A stretch of DNA of 64,000 nucleotides from Mariniflexile gromovii. Its GTDB lineage: Bacteria > Bacteroidota > Bacteroidia > Flavobacteriales > Flavobacteriaceae. The notes under the pieces were generated by a model. It was not told the DNA's origin. It did not search any database and saw only the letters and a list, made by a program, of their open reading frames with translations. Below, piece by piece: positions 41,824 to 51,070 of this stretch (within the stretch, counting starts at the first letter, position 1; each line of letters opens with the position of its first letter). The stretch is taken from contig NZ_JAGJCB010000001.1 of NCBI RefSeq assembly GCF_017814435.1, forward strand, positions 124,001-188,000. Reading direction: 5' to 3'. A program made the translations under genes and the position numbers.

Positions 41824-42641
41824 TACAAACTTTTTATTAAAGTGAAATTGGAATGATTGTGTTTGGGGATTTCTAAATATTTGTAAGTTTCATTCCTGTT
41901 TCCAAAACTCACGTTCCTTATATATTTATAGGCTATGTTGTATAAGGTATCTTCTTCAGAAACAGCACCAATAAACACTAAATTAAATGTTTCGGGGTTT
42001 AAGTTTAATTGTTCGGTTGCAAATAAAACGTAATAGATAAAATCTTCTGGTGTGTTATACTCGAACGTATTGTATAAGATTAGTTTTGCTTTATCAACTA
42101 TAATAGTTTCAAAATGGTTTTTACTAATATTTACATATACTTTGGGAGTATTTGCATTTTTTTCAATTTGTAGAATTTCTTCAATTAAAACGGTAGAAAC
42201 ATGTTTGAAGGTAAACGCTCCAAATTGGTCGTAAATAAAGTTGTTTATGTTTATGTAGGGTACATAAACATTAATACTATCGTTTACCAGAACTTCGTCA
42301 TGCGCTATGAAATCGGATACCAAAATCTTGGAATTAAACTTTAAGTAATCGGCAACACAATCTTCTATAAACAAAGGTTTCGGTACCAAAGTTGAAAGCT
42401 CATTGTCATGTACAATGGTTATAGAGCTGTATGTGTTTTGGGTAACGTTTTCGGTATTGAAAAGATGTTTTAAATGATCTAGAACTTCTAAAGGATTTAG
42501 TTTTTTCTGAAAACTAACTTCCTTTAAATTGATTATAGTATTTGTATCTCGGTTTAGGATACAAAAAGAAAGTCCACTCAAACTTATTTGAATGGACAAT
42601 TCTAGGTTATTTAGTTTGTTAAAAGCTTTATTCGTTTGAGC
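41823..42641 (-). CDS. DUF3822 family protein
   Basis: 272 residues from the ATG at 42641. An upstream ATG at 42665 would add 8 residues and lengthen the overlap with the preceding gene from 14 to 38 bp. It matches DUF3822: LSIQISLSGLSFCILNRDTN at the N-terminus, a VPKPLFIEDCVADYLKFN segment, and an actin-like alternation of strands to the end. The fold resembles the ASKHA-type ATPases such as PilM/FtsA by appearance only. Function is unknown. It is coupled to rsmD. Confidence 0.78.
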   Translation of the reverse strand, partial: AQTNKAFNKLNNLELSIQISLSGLSFCILNRDTNTIINLKEVSFQKKLNPLEVLDHLKHLFNTENVTQNTYSSITIVHDNELSTLVPKPLFIEDCVADYLKFNSKILVSDFIAHDEVLVNDSINVYVPYININNFIYDQFGAFTFKHVSTVLIEEILQIEKNANTPKVYVNISKNHFETIIVDKAKLILYNTFEYNTPEDFIYYVLFATEQLNLNPETFNLVFIGAVSEEDTLYNIAYKYIRNVSFGNRNETYKYLEIPKHNHSNFTLIKSL

Positions 42642-43365
42642 CATAGGTTTTTGGCCAGTTTCCAATAGTTTTAACTTCGTTCATTGAGCCTACTTTTAAA
42701 GCATCACCATTAACACCGTCAACAGATATTACTTGATTTTCTTGAATAACCATATCGCGATCTTGGTCAAATAGAATAACATCTTTTTTAACCGAAGCTT
42801 CAAATACTGGTATATTTATATCATTCTGTCTTAATAAACCTGCTTCTAATTTAAACTTTTCTCCTGGTTTTCCAACCGGAACGTTCATCATGGTTTTGTA
42901 ACGTGTTGAATTTTTAAACAAAGAATCTTTTACAGGAACATATCCTAAAGTATCAATTTCTACAATGTCTTTATAAGTATCAACTCCAAAACGTTTTGTT
43001 AATTCTGTATCTATAACTTGAGTGTCTCTACGTTGTGTAATGGTATACTTACCTGTTTCAATAAATTTAACCAATTCGTCAAAATTATCTGTAAACTTAC
43101 CATTTACTTGTTTGTATGCTAATTGAGAATCTCTAATATCAATTAAATTCTTAATTACTTTTTCATAACGCTTCTTTTTTTCTTGATTAAATAAAATAGG
43201 TGTGTACACAGACATATATGTTTGGTAACCCAAGAAAGCAATTAATACCCAAAGCCCAATATTTAATACAGGCTTAAACTTTGAAGGTATAAATTTATCA
43301 ATTAACTTAACCAAGACAATTGTAAGCAGTATAGCTCCAACAGCAATAAGAATAAATTTCCACAT
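42628..43365 (-). CDS. conserved membrane-anchored hypothetical protein upstream of DUF3822
   Basis: 245 residues. Two close N-terminal hydrophobic segments (about residues 2-22 and 33-55) anchor it, followed by a soluble, charged domain (RYEKVIKNLIDIRDSQLAYKQVNGKFTDNFDELVKFIETGKY resembles the pilin-like/type II pseudopilin helix-strand layout). No function is recognised. It is the first gene of a three-gene run with DUF3822 and rsmD and has an exact TAnnTTTG box upstream at 43406-43413 on the minus strand. Confidence 0.7.
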   Translation of the reverse strand: MWKFILIAVGAILLTIVLVKLIDKFIPSKFKPVLNIGLWVLIAFLGYQTYMSVYTPILFNQEKKKRYEKVIKNLIDIRDSQLAYKQVNGKFTDNFDELVKFIETGKYTITQRRDTQVIDTELTKRFGVDTYKDIVEIDTLGYVPVKDSLFKNSTRYKTMMNVPVGKPGEKFKLEAGLLRQNDINIPVFEASVKKDVILFDQDRDMVIQENQVISVDGVNGDALKVGSMNEVKTIGNWPKTYGSNE

Positions 43366-43405
43366 AATCGTTTTATAATTTAAATAGTTTGTTAAAGGTG
43401 TTTCG

Positions 43406-43413
43406 CAAATCTA
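43406..43413 (-). promoter_or_regulatory. candidate -7 element for the DUF3822-rsmD operon
   Basis: The minus strand reads TAGATTTG, an exact TAnnTTTG, about 40 bp before the ATG at 43365. It is divergent from the box at 43461. Confidence 0.4.
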
Positions 43414-43460
43414 CAATTTTTTTTTAATCGTAAAAATCTATTATCGGTAAAAATCATTTC

Positions 43461-43468
43461 TATCTTTG
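43461..43468 (+). promoter_or_regulatory. candidate -7 element for the RecD-like helicase gene
   Basis: TATCTTTG matches TAnnTTTG exactly, 25 bp before the ATG at 43494. Confidence 0.4.
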
Positions 43469-43493
43469 AATAATTTATAATTTACAAACATAA

Positions 43494-44921
43494 ATGACCC
43501 CGTCTGAATTCTATTCCCTTATAAAACAACAGTTTCCGTTTCAACCCACCATTAAACAAAATATTGTTTTACATCAGCTTTCTGAATTTATTTTTAATAA
43601 GGCCCCAAATACCCTTTATTTGCTAAAAGGCTATGCTGGTACTGGTAAAACCACTATTGTAGGCACCATTGTTAATAATTTATGGAAAGCCAAGAAAAGT
43701 TCGGTATTAATGGCTCCAACAGGTAGAGCAGCTAAAGTAATCGCTAATTATTCGGGAAAAGAAGCCTTTACCATTCATAAAAAAATATATTTTCCTAAAA
43801 AAGATAAAGGTGGCGGTGTATCGTTCGTTCTGCAACCCAATAAGCATAAAAACACCATTTTTATTGTAGATGAAGCTTCCATGATACCAGATACGCCAGG
43901 AGATTCGAAATTATTTGAAAATGGCTCGTTGCTGGATGATTTAATGCAATATGTATATTCAGGACACCAATGCAAATTACTTTTAATAGGCGATACGGCA
44001 CAATTACCACCTGTGAAGTTAGATTTAAGTCCCGCATTGGATGAAAACACCCTGGCTTTAAATTACAATAAAGAGGTTACTAGAATGGAATTGGATGAAG
44101 TAGTAAGGCAAGAGCATGATTCTGGAATTCTTGTAAATGCTACCTCATTACGCGAATCCTTGTCAAATGGGTTCAATAATTCATTTAAATTCAATTTAGC
44201 ACATTTTAATGATATTGTTAGGCTTATTGATGGTCATGAAATTATGGATGCCATTAACGATGCCTATAGCGATTTAGGCAACGAGGAAACTGCCATTATT
44301 GTGCGAAGTAACAAACGCGCCAATTTATACAATCAACAAATTAGAAATAGAATTTTATTTAATGAAAGCGAACTCTCTGCGGGCGATTATTTAATGGTAG
44401 TTAAAAATAACTATCATTGGATTAAACCAACCACCGAAGCAGGATTTATAGCCAATGGCGATATTATTGAAGTTCTCGAAATTTTTAGTATAACCGAATT
44501 GTATGGTTTTCGCTTTGCGGAAGTTAAAATCCGAATGGTAGATTACCCGAAAATGGCTCCTTTTGAAACGGTTTTATTGTTAGATACTATTGAATCTGAA
44601 ACACCTTCGTTATCCTATGAAGATTCCAATAGATTGTATCAAGAGGTGATGAAAGATTTTGAAAATGAAACAAGCAAGTACAAAAAGTTTTTAAAAGTAA
44701 AAGCTAGCAAACATTTTAATGCGTTGCAGGTTAAGTTTTCTTATGCTATAACCTGTCACAAATCGCAAGGTGGACAGTGGAATACCGTTTTTGTTGAACA
44801 ACCTTATTTGCCAAATGGTATAGATAAGGACTATTTACGCTGGTTGTATACCGCTGTAACCAGAGCCAAAGAAAAACTGTATCTTATTGGTTTTACAGAT
44901 GATTTTTTTGAAGAAAATTAA
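43494..44921 (+). CDS. RecD-like ATP-dependent DNA helicase (superfamily 1)
   Basis: 475 residues. SF1 motifs are in order: motif I GYAGTGKTTIVG near residue 46, motif Ia APTGRAAK, motif II IVDEASMI, motif III LIGDTAQLPPV, a long insertion, and the C-terminal UvrD-like part with motif V YAITCHKSQGGQW and motif VI YTAVTRAKEKLYL. It lacks the N-terminal RecBCD-interaction region of E. coli RecD, so it is a stand-alone RecD/Dda-like 5'-3' helicase. It probably acts in DNA repair or replication. No recB or recC lies nearby. Confidence 0.88.
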   Translation: MTPSEFYSLIKQQFPFQPTIKQNIVLHQLSEFIFNKAPNTLYLLKGYAGTGKTTIVGTIVNNLWKAKKSSVLMAPTGRAAKVIANYSGKEAFTIHKKIYFPKKDKGGGVSFVLQPNKHKNTIFIVDEASMIPDTPGDSKLFENGSLLDDLMQYVYSGHQCKLLLIGDTAQLPPVKLDLSPALDENTLALNYNKEVTRMELDEVVRQEHDSGILVNATSLRESLSNGFNNSFKFNLAHFNDIVRLIDGHEIMDAINDAYSDLGNEETAIIVRSNKRANLYNQQIRNRILFNESELSAGDYLMVVKNNYHWIKPTTEAGFIANGDIIEVLEIFSITELYGFRFAEVKIRMVDYPKMAPFETVLLLDTIESETPSLSYEDSNRLYQEVMKDFENETSKYKKFLKVKASKHFNALQVKFSYAITCHKSQGGQWNTVFVEQPYLPNGIDKDYLRWLYTAVTRAKEKLYLIGFTDDFFEEN

Positions 44922-45005
44922 TAACAGTTTACAGTCTCAGTTTTCAGAAACAAAATTTTTATATTTATAAACAATTTAAAGTTCCTTTTTTGGGTTTATA
45001 GGGAT

Positions 45006-45581
45006 ATGACATTAGAAACCATTATTAGTATTTGCCTGGGTATCGGACTTTCCGCATCGGTTGGTTTTAGGGTGTTTTTACCTTTATTCGCTTTAAGTTT
45101 AGCAGCTTTTTTTGATGTTTGGCAACTAAACGATTTTTGGCAATGGATTGGAAGTACTACTGCATTAATAACATTGGGAGTTGCCACAGTTGTGGAGATT
45201 TTCGCCTATTTCATACCCTATATAGATAACCTTCTTGATAGTATAGCCGTACCATTGGCTGCTCTAGCAGGAACCGCAGTCATGCTCTCAACAGTATCCG
45301 ATTTAAGTCCGGTTGTTACATGGGCACTAGCCATTATTGCCGGAGGCGGAACTGCAGCAGCAATATCAGGATCTTCAAGTGCAACACGATTAACTTCAAC
45401 AGTTACTACCGGTGGAATTGCGAACCTAGTAGTTTCAACGGTTGAAACAGGAACTTCCATCATAATGTCGATTATTTCTATATTTATGCCTTTTCTTGCA
45501 TTCGTAATGGTAATTCTATTATTTTTTGTAATTTTTAAGTTCTATAAAAAGTTTACATCACCTAAAATAAAAAACCACTAA
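45006..45581 (+). CDS. DUF4126 membrane protein
   Basis: 191 residues with four to five hydrophobic spans. The DUF4126 signatures are SASVGFRVFLPLFALSLAAFF near the N-terminus, VVEIFAYFIPYIDNLLDSIAVPLAALAGT, and a C-terminal GGIANLVVSTVETG with an SGSSSATR segment before it. It is an inner-membrane protein of unknown function. It lies 34 bp before kdsB on the same strand, although kdsB has its own -7 box. Confidence 0.82.
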   Translation: MTLETIISICLGIGLSASVGFRVFLPLFALSLAAFFDVWQLNDFWQWIGSTTALITLGVATVVEIFAYFIPYIDNLLDSIAVPLAALAGTAVMLSTVSDLSPVVTWALAIIAGGGTAAAISGSSSATRLTSTVTTGGIANLVVSTVETGTSIIMSIISIFMPFLAFVMVILLFFVIFKFYKKFTSPKIKNH

Positions 45582-45590
45582 TTTTTATTC

Positions 45591-45598
45591 TATTTTTG
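45591..45598 (+). promoter_or_regulatory. candidate -7 element for kdsB
   Basis: TATTTTTG matches TAnnTTTG exactly, 17 bp before the kdsB ATG. Confidence 0.4.
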
Positions 45599-45615
45599 AA
45601 ACAGAATTTTAATAT

Positions 45616-46344
45616 ATGAAGATTATTTCAATGATTCCTGCACGTTATAGTGCATCACGCTTTCCAGGAAAACTTATGCAAGACCTTGGTGGAAAATCGG
45701 TAATTGTTCGTACTTACGAAGCAACCGCTAACACCAACTTGTTTGATGATGTGATAGTGGTTACCGACAGCGATATTATTTATAACGAAATTATAAACCA
45801 TGGCGGAAAAGCCATGATGAGTAAAAAAGAACATGAATGTGGAAGCGATAGAATTGCTGAAGCTATTGAGTTTTTGGATATTGATATCGTCATTAATGTT
45901 CAAGGAGATGAACCATTTACCGACAAAGAATCCTTAGAAAAATTAATAGCCGTATTTAAAGATGACCATGACAAGAATATCGATTTAGCTTCTTTAATGG
46001 TTCATATAACTGGAGAAGAGGACATAAACAGCCCCAATACCGTTAAAGTAGTGGTAGATCAATCTAACTTTGCATTATATTTTTCAAGAAACCCAATTCC
46101 ATATCCACGTGATAAAAGCATCCCTGTTAAATATTTTAAACATAAGGGTGTTTATGCATTTAGAAAACAAGCGTTATTGGATTTTTATCGTTTCCCGATG
46201 TTAACCTTGGAAGCTTCTGAAAAACTTGAACAATTACGCTATTTAGAATATGGTAAGCGTATTAAAATGGTAGAAACAACCACCGAAGGTGTAGAAATTG
46301 ATACACCAGAAGATTTAGAACGCGCCAAAAAAGCATGGAAATAG
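45616..46344 (+). CDS. kdsB: 3-deoxy-manno-octulosonate cytidylyltransferase (CMP-Kdo synthetase)
   Basis: 242 residues. [24 protein letters not shown] is the CTP-binding signature, VTDSD and [11 protein letters not shown] follow, then INVQGDEPF and the [12 protein letters not shown] block that binds the sugar. It activates Kdo, or in some relatives 8-amino-Kdo, with CTP for lipopolysaccharide core synthesis. Its end overlaps the HAD gene by 10 bp, and a KdnB-like dehydrogenase follows, which bears on which Kdo form it uses. Confidence 0.95.
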   Translation: MKIISMIPARYSASRFPGKLMQDLGGKSVIVRTYEATANTNLFDDVIVVTDSDIIYNEIINHGGKAMMSKKEHECGSDRIAEAIEFLDIDIVINVQGDEPFTDKESLEKLIAVFKDDHDKNIDLASLMVHITGEEDINSPNTVKVVVDQSNFALYFSRNPIPYPRDKSIPVKYFKHKGVYAFRKQALLDFYRFPMLTLEASEKLEQLRYLEYGKRIKMVETTTEGVEIDTPEDLERAKKAWK

Positions 46345-47039
46345 ACTATAAGAACATAAAAGTTATTGGTTTTGATGCCGATGATACGCTTTGGGTAAAC
46401 GAAACATATTTTCGAGATGCCGAAATGGAATTTGGTAAATTATTATCGGAATATGAAACCTTAAACACTATAGATCAGGAACTTTTCAAAAAAGAAATCG
46501 ATAATTTGCCATTGTATGGGTATGGTGTAAAAGCTTTTGTGTTATCTATGGTTGAAAGTGCCTTGGAACAATCAAACTATAATATTTCAACCAAAAGTAT
46601 TGAAGCTATTTTAAATATAGGTAAAGACATGCTCAATAAACCAGTAGAATTGCTTGATGGGGTTGAAGAGGTGTTAAAAATAGTATCGCAAAAGTATCGG
46701 CTTGTATTGGCAACAAAAGGCGATTTGCTGGACCAAGAGCGTAAACTTGAAAAATCCGGTTTAACTAAATATTTTCACCACATTGAAGTTTTAAGTGATA
46801 AGCAAGAAGCTAATTATTCAAAATTATTAAACCATCTCGATATAAAACCATCCGAGTTTTTAATGATTGGAAATTCGCTTAAATCGGATGTTTTGCCTTT
46901 AGTTAATATAAAAGCGCATGCCATACATGTACCTTTTCATACCACTTGGGCACACGAGCAAGTTAGTGTAAAGGAGACCAATGGAAAGCACTATAAAACA
47001 ATTAGTAGCTTAAGGGAGCTTTTAAAATTATTAAGTTAA
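46335..47039 (+). CDS. HAD family hydrolase
   Basis: 234 residues. Motif I is GFDADDTLW (Asp14 and Asp16), there is an alpha-helical cap of the HAD-IA type, motif II is VLATKGD, and motifs III/IV are around [14 protein letters not shown]. It is a phosphatase of unknown substrate. It overlaps kdsB by 10 bp, so it is translationally coupled. A role in Kdo phosphate metabolism is possible, but it is not the short KdsC type (no cap), so that role is doubtful. Confidence 0.85.
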   Translation: MEIDYKNIKVIGFDADDTLWVNETYFRDAEMEFGKLLSEYETLNTIDQELFKKEIDNLPLYGYGVKAFVLSMVESALEQSNYNISTKSIEAILNIGKDMLNKPVELLDGVEEVLKIVSQKYRLVLATKGDLLDQERKLEKSGLTKYFHHIEVLSDKQEANYSKLLNHLDIKPSEFLMIGNSLKSDVLPLVNIKAHAIHVPFHTTWAHEQVSVKETNGKHYKTISSLRELLKLLS

Positions 47040-47109
47040 AATAGTAAGTAACCAGACAAGAAAAATTAAAATATTAGTATTTTTACATCTTGAAAAAGAA
47101 AACAATTAA

Positions 47110-48192
47110 ATGAGTTATAAAAACTTTCCAATGGTGTCAAAAGTAGTTTTTGGCAGAGGTAGTTTCAACCAGTTAAGTGAAATTTTAGCCCCAAAACGCT
47201 TAAGCATGAACGCTCCATTTATTTATATAATAGATGACGTGTTTAAAAACAATCAATGGTTAACATCAAGAATTCCATTAGCTTACGACGATAAAATACT
47301 ATTTATATCTACAGAAGAAGAACCAAAAACATCACAAGTAGATGCTATAGTTGAAGACATTATTCTAACAACCAAAGAATTGCCTTCAGGTATTATTGGT
47401 ATTGGTGGAGGCTCTGTTTTAGATTTGGCAAAAGCCGTATCCATTATGCTTACCAACGAAGGTGAAGCTAAAGATTACCAAGGTTGGGATTTAGTTAAGC
47501 ATCCGGCCATATATCATGTTGGTATTCCAACCATATCGGGTACCGGTGCCGAAGTATCTAGAACTACGGTTCTTATTGGTCCTGAAAAAAAATTAGGCAT
47601 CAATTCAGATTTCACACCTTTCGATCAAGTTATTTTAGATTCCGAACTTACTAAAGATGTTCCAAAAAACCAGTGGTTTTATACTGGTATGGATTGCTAT
47701 ATTCACTGTATTGAATCTTTAAAAGGCACCTATTTAAACACTTTTAGCGAAACTTATGGAAATATGTCTTTAGAGTTGTGTAAAGAAATATTTCTAGATA
47801 ACAACTTAACTGCTGAAGAATCTGAAGAAAAACTGATGATGGCTTCATGGCACGGTGGTATGAGTATTGCCTATTCACAAGTTGGTGTAGCACATGCCAT
47901 GAGTTATGCCTTAGCTTATGTTTTGGGTGTAAAACACGGTATTGGAAATTGCATCGTTTTTGATCATTTAGAAGAATTTTATCCAGAAGGCGTAAAGCTT
48001 TTTAAAGCGATGAAAGAAAAACACAATATTATGCTGCCTCAAGGTATTTGTGCCGATTTAAGCGATGCAGATTTTGATAAAATGACCACTATTGCCTTAA
48101 ATTTGGTACCACTTTGGGAAAATGCCTTAGGAAAAAATTGGAAACAAATTATAACACCAAAAAAGCTAAAAGAACTTTACCAAAAAATGTAA
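47110..48192 (+). CDS. iron-containing alcohol dehydrogenase, probable Kdo 8-oxidase (KdnB-like)
   Basis: 360 residues. The NAD-binding motif GIIGIGGGSVLDLAKAVS, the SGTGAEVSRTTVL loop and metal-site segments MDCYIHCIESL, VGVAHAMSYAL and VKHGIGNCI place it in the iron-containing alcohol dehydrogenase family. Closeness to kdsB and overall likeness to KdnB suggest 3-deoxy-manno-octulosonate 8-oxidase. In Shewanella that enzyme, with the aminotransferase KdnA, makes 8-amino-Kdo. No kdnA is visible in this window. A strong terminator follows. Confidence 0.78.
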   Translation: MSYKNFPMVSKVVFGRGSFNQLSEILAPKRLSMNAPFIYIIDDVFKNNQWLTSRIPLAYDDKILFISTEEEPKTSQVDAIVEDIILTTKELPSGIIGIGGGSVLDLAKAVSIMLTNEGEAKDYQGWDLVKHPAIYHVGIPTISGTGAEVSRTTVLIGPEKKLGINSDFTPFDQVILDSELTKDVPKNQWFYTGMDCYIHCIESLKGTYLNTFSETYGNMSLELCKEIFLDNNLTAEESEEKLMMASWHGGMSIAYSQVGVAHAMSYALAYVLGVKHGIGNCIVFDHLEEFYPEGVKLFKAMKEKHNIMLPQGICADLSDADFDKMTTIALNLVPLWENALGKNWKQIITPKKLKELYQKM

Positions 48193-48227
48193 TATCTGTG
48201 GTTTGAAAGATTAACCATATTTTTAAT

Positions 48228-48268
48228 AATGCATAAAGAACTAAATCTGTTTTTTATGCATTTTTTTT
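48228..48268 (+). terminator. intrinsic terminator after the KdnB-like gene
   Basis: Perfect 10-bp stem (48228-48237 with 48253-48262), 15-nt loop, then T8. It closes the kdsB-HAD-kdnB unit. Confidence 0.85.
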
Positions 48269-48503
48269 GAAAGCTTGAAAAAGCAAAGCGTTAAAAATAT
48301 TCCTCTAAATAGTATTTATTAAGCATATGGTATCTCCTTTATAATGCTTATCTTTAAACTAATAGGTCTTTTAAAAAGAAATATACTTTTAAAGTAAACT
48401 AATAACTCTCCTAATTAAAATAGTTGAATTTTGGGTATTATTCAAAATAAAGTGACTTTTTAAAAACATTTCAGTCATAATAATATAACCAATCAATAAC
48501 ACC
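48269..48503. other. intergenic region before the sigma factor gene, no gene seen
   Basis: 235 bp, AT-rich. No exact TAnnTTTG box and no convincing open frame were found. The sigma factor may drive its own promoter here, but with no known consensus this cannot be shown. Confidence 0.4.
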
Positions 48504-49073
48504 TTGAAAACGACTAGCGAATTCCAAAATCTAACCGATGAGGAACTTGTAGAAAATATCATTAAAACTAAAAACGATATCCTATTTGGAATTTTGTATG
48601 AAAGGTATTCTCATTTAGTTTATAACAAATGCTACGGCTTTACTAAAACAAGAGTAGAGGCAGAGGATTTAACACAAGATGTTTTTGTAAAGCTTTTTCA
48701 AAAACTTTCATCTTTTTTAGGTAAATCGAAATTTTCCACATGGTTATATGCTTTTACATACAATATGTGTGTAGATTATGTGAACAAGCATGTTTTAAAA
48801 AAAGTAAGCACTAATGATATGGACGTTGAAGATTATAGCCCCTTGCAAATTGAAGTAGACGATTCCTCATTATTTCTTTTAAAAGAAGAAACTTTAAAAA
48901 AAGCATTGGAAATTATTGCTCCAGAAGATAAAATGATTCTTTTATTAAAATATCAAGATGATTTTTCAATTAAAAAAATCACAACAGTTTTGGAAATTAG
49001 TGAAAGTGCCGTAAAAATGAGATTGAAAAGAGCAAAAGCTAGAATAATTGAGGCGTATAACACGATAAGATAA
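48504..49073 (+). CDS. RNA polymerase sigma factor, sigma-70 family (ECF-like)
   Basis: 189 residues from a TTG start at 48504. No ATG in frame lies upstream of region 2, so TTG is the only reasonable start. Region 2 reads LYERYSHLVYNKCYGFTKTRVEAEDLTQDVFVKLFQ...STWLYAFTYNMCVDYVNK, and region 4 reads IIAPEDKMILLLKYQDDFSIKKI...SESAVKMRLKRAKARI. It directs RNA polymerase to a subset of promoters, probably envelope stress genes judging by the neighbours. A 60-residue protein follows 5 bp later, where an anti-sigma factor often lies. Confidence 0.9.
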   Translation: MKTTSEFQNLTDEELVENIIKTKNDILFGILYERYSHLVYNKCYGFTKTRVEAEDLTQDVFVKLFQKLSSFLGKSKFSTWLYAFTYNMCVDYVNKHVLKKVSTNDMDVEDYSPLQIEVDDSSLFLLKEETLKKALEIIAPEDKMILLLKYQDDFSIKKITTVLEISESAVKMRLKRAKARIIEAYNTIR

Positions 49074-49078
49074 AATTT

Positions 49079-49261
49079 ATGGAAAAGAACCCATTTAAAA
49101 AAATAGCTCATCCACCACAGGAGGTTCCTAAAGAGCTAAAAAGCAAAGTTATGGAAGAAGTTGCTAGGGTTAAATTGTTAATGGAAATAGCTGATTTATT
49201 TACATTTAATTACCCAAGTGCAGCGAAAACATTTTTCGAAAAAAACAAAAAGAAGAAATAA
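49079..49261 (+). CDS. 60-residue protein following the sigma factor
   Basis: Starts 5 bp after the sigma factor stop. It is basic and helical, with no membrane span: MEKNPFKKIAHPPQEVPKELKSKV, EVARVKLLMEIADLFTFNYPS, then a Lys-rich tail. The opening resembles the start of sigma-factor-linked small proteins seen in Flavobacteriaceae, but I cannot name a family. It could bind the sigma factor or act on its own. The tight spacing to both neighbours (5 bp, 14 bp) supports it as real. Confidence 0.65.
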   Translation: MEKNPFKKIAHPPQEVPKELKSKVMEEVARVKLLMEIADLFTFNYPSAAKTFFEKNKKKK

Positions 49262-49275
49262 CAAAAAATAAACTT

Positions 49276-50103
49276 ATGGAAACAGTTACAGGTATTAAAG
49301 AATTAATGGCAGAATCATTAAACCAAATGGCAATTAATGTTGCTACAGTAGGACCAAAGTTACTATTTGCAATATTGGTTCTAATTGTTGGTTGGATTCT
49401 AGTTAAAGTAATAGCTTACGCATTAAAACGTACTTTGAATTTCGCTAAAGTTGATAAACTAACCGAAGTGATAAACGATAAAAAACTATTTGGTAAAACC
49501 GATTTAAAATTTAATGTTACCAACGTTATTGTCGCTTTTATTAAATGGATTCTATATTTAGTAGTCCTAATAATAGCTTCAGATGTGATGGATTGGAAAA
49601 TCGTATCGGTTGAAATTGGAAACCTATTGCGTTATCTTCCACGACTTTTTAGTGCCATTGCTTTATTTATGGTTGGTTTATATATAGCTAGTTTCATTAA
49701 AAATGCCATTCAAGGTTTATTTGAATCGTTTGATTTGGTTGGCAATAGAGCCATAAGTTCCTTAGTGTTTTACGTTATTATAGTAACAATTACCATAACA
49801 GCTTTAAATCAAGCAGGTATTGATACAGATATTATCACAAACAACCTTACCATCATTTTAGGCGCCTTTTTATTAACAATTGCTATTGGGTTCGGGTTTG
49901 GTTCAAAAGAGGTTATTAAAAGTTTACTTTTCTCTTTTTATTCTAAAAGAAATTTTGAAGTAGGACAAATAATTTCAGTAGATAATATTACAGGAGAAAT
50001 TGTGTCTATTGATAATATTTACATGAATGTAAAGGTTGGCGAAGATATTATTGTTATCCCAATCAGTGATTTAATAGACAAACGAGTTACAAAAAAAGGA
50101 TAG
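49276..50103 (+). CDS. mechanosensitive ion channel, MscS family
   Basis: 275 residues. About four hydrophobic spans, with LFAILVLIVGWILVKVIAYAL first, then the pore-lining helix region and GFGFGSKEVIKSLLFSFYSKRNFEVGQIISV, the MscS beta-domain signature. It lacks the large C-terminal domain of MscS and ends at DLIDKRVTKKG, so it is a short member of the family. It relieves osmotic pressure across the inner membrane. It lies 14 bp after the 60-residue gene and before an intergenic hairpin. Confidence 0.85.
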   Translation: METVTGIKELMAESLNQMAINVATVGPKLLFAILVLIVGWILVKVIAYALKRTLNFAKVDKLTEVINDKKLFGKTDLKFNVTNVIVAFIKWILYLVVLIIASDVMDWKIVSVEIGNLLRYLPRLFSAIALFMVGLYIASFIKNAIQGLFESFDLVGNRAISSLVFYVIIVTITITALNQAGIDTDIITNNLTIILGAFLLTIAIGFGFGSKEVIKSLLFSFYSKRNFEVGQIISVDNITGEIVSIDNIYMNVKVGEDIIVIPISDLIDKRVTKKG

Positions 50104-50144
50104 TTATAAAAAAACAAAATGGCTATTACAAATTTAATAGCTGA

Positions 50145-50185
50145 GAATGATTATTCAAACTCTTAAGAATAAAGAATAGTCGTTT
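50145..50185 (+). other. 12-bp hairpin between the MscS and GIN-domain genes
   Basis: 50145-50156 pairs with 50174-50185 (12 pairs including three G-U) around a 17-nt loop. No T-run follows, so it may be an RNA processing or stability element. It overlaps a 15-codon open frame (ATG 50119 to TAA 50164-50166). Confidence 0.45.
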
Positions 50186-50215
50186 CATTAAATATAAATC
50201 AAATAAAAAAACAAA

Positions 50216-51037
50216 ATGAGAACACTTATAATAGTATTGGCAGTTTTATTGTCTTTAAATGGTTTTGCACAAAAAAAGCAAAAAATTAAAGGAAATAAAG
50301 AAGTAATTGAAGTTTATGATAATTTAAATGCTTTTAATGAAATTGAAATAGCAGATAATTTAGAAGTCAATATCATGCAAACAACTACTGAGGGTTATAG
50401 GCTAAAAACAGATTCGAATTTAATAAACACCATCAAATTTGAAGTTGTAGATAGCGTTTTAAGAATTTATACCTCTAGCAAAATAACCTCTAGCAAAAGC
50501 TTGGAAATTTATTTAACTTGTAAAGAACTGAATAAAATTACACTTAAAAATGATGCCGAGTTAAACGGGCAAAATAATTTAAATGCAAACGATTTAATGG
50601 TGGTATGTTTAGACGATTCTAAGTTTGATTTAGATGTAAATTCAAATAAGTTTGCGTTACAATTAAACAGTTCATCTAAAGGAAAATTAAAATTAAAAAG
50701 TGTTGAAACTAACATGGCACTAAATGATAATTCCTATTTAAAAGCCAGCCTTTCCATTGATGATTTTGATTTGAACATGAGTAAAAAATCCGATATGGAT
50801 ATTCAAGGCAACTGTAATAATTTAAATTTAATTACATCGGGTTCTGTAGATGTAAAAGCTAAAAACATGCTAGTGACTAATGCGAATATAAACGCATCAA
50901 ACAGTTCAGACATTTATGTGTATGCGAGTAAGTATTTAAGTCTTTACGCTAAAGGTAAAAGTTATGTGTATGTTTATGGAAACCCAGAAATTAATGTTGA
51001 GGGGTTAAATGATAAATCGCAAATCATCAAGAAATAA
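50216..51037 (+). CDS. GIN-domain protein (putative auto-transporter adhesin head, DUF2807)
   Basis: 273 residues. Signal peptide MRTLIIVLAVLLSLNGFAQ, then a beta-helix pattern of repeating short strands (FNEIEIADNLEVNIMQ, LNKITLKNDAELNGQ, LMVVCLDDSKFDLDV, LNLITSGSVDVKAKNML, ANINASNSSDIYVYASKYL). This is the GIN domain, found in exported proteins of Bacteroidota. Function is unknown, probably surface or periplasmic. It belongs to the cluster with MscS and LapA. Confidence 0.85.
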   Translation: MRTLIIVLAVLLSLNGFAQKKQKIKGNKEVIEVYDNLNAFNEIEIADNLEVNIMQTTTEGYRLKTDSNLINTIKFEVVDSVLRIYTSSKITSSKSLEIYLTCKELNKITLKNDAELNGQNNLNANDLMVVCLDDSKFDLDVNSNKFALQLNSSSKGKLKLKSVETNMALNDNSYLKASLSIDDFDLNMSKKSDMDIQGNCNNLNLITSGSVDVKAKNMLVTNANINASNSSDIYVYASKYLSLYAKGKSYVYVYGNPEINVEGLNDKSQIIKK

Positions 51038-51070
51038 CACTTATTTTTATAATAATTTAAACATATAAAA

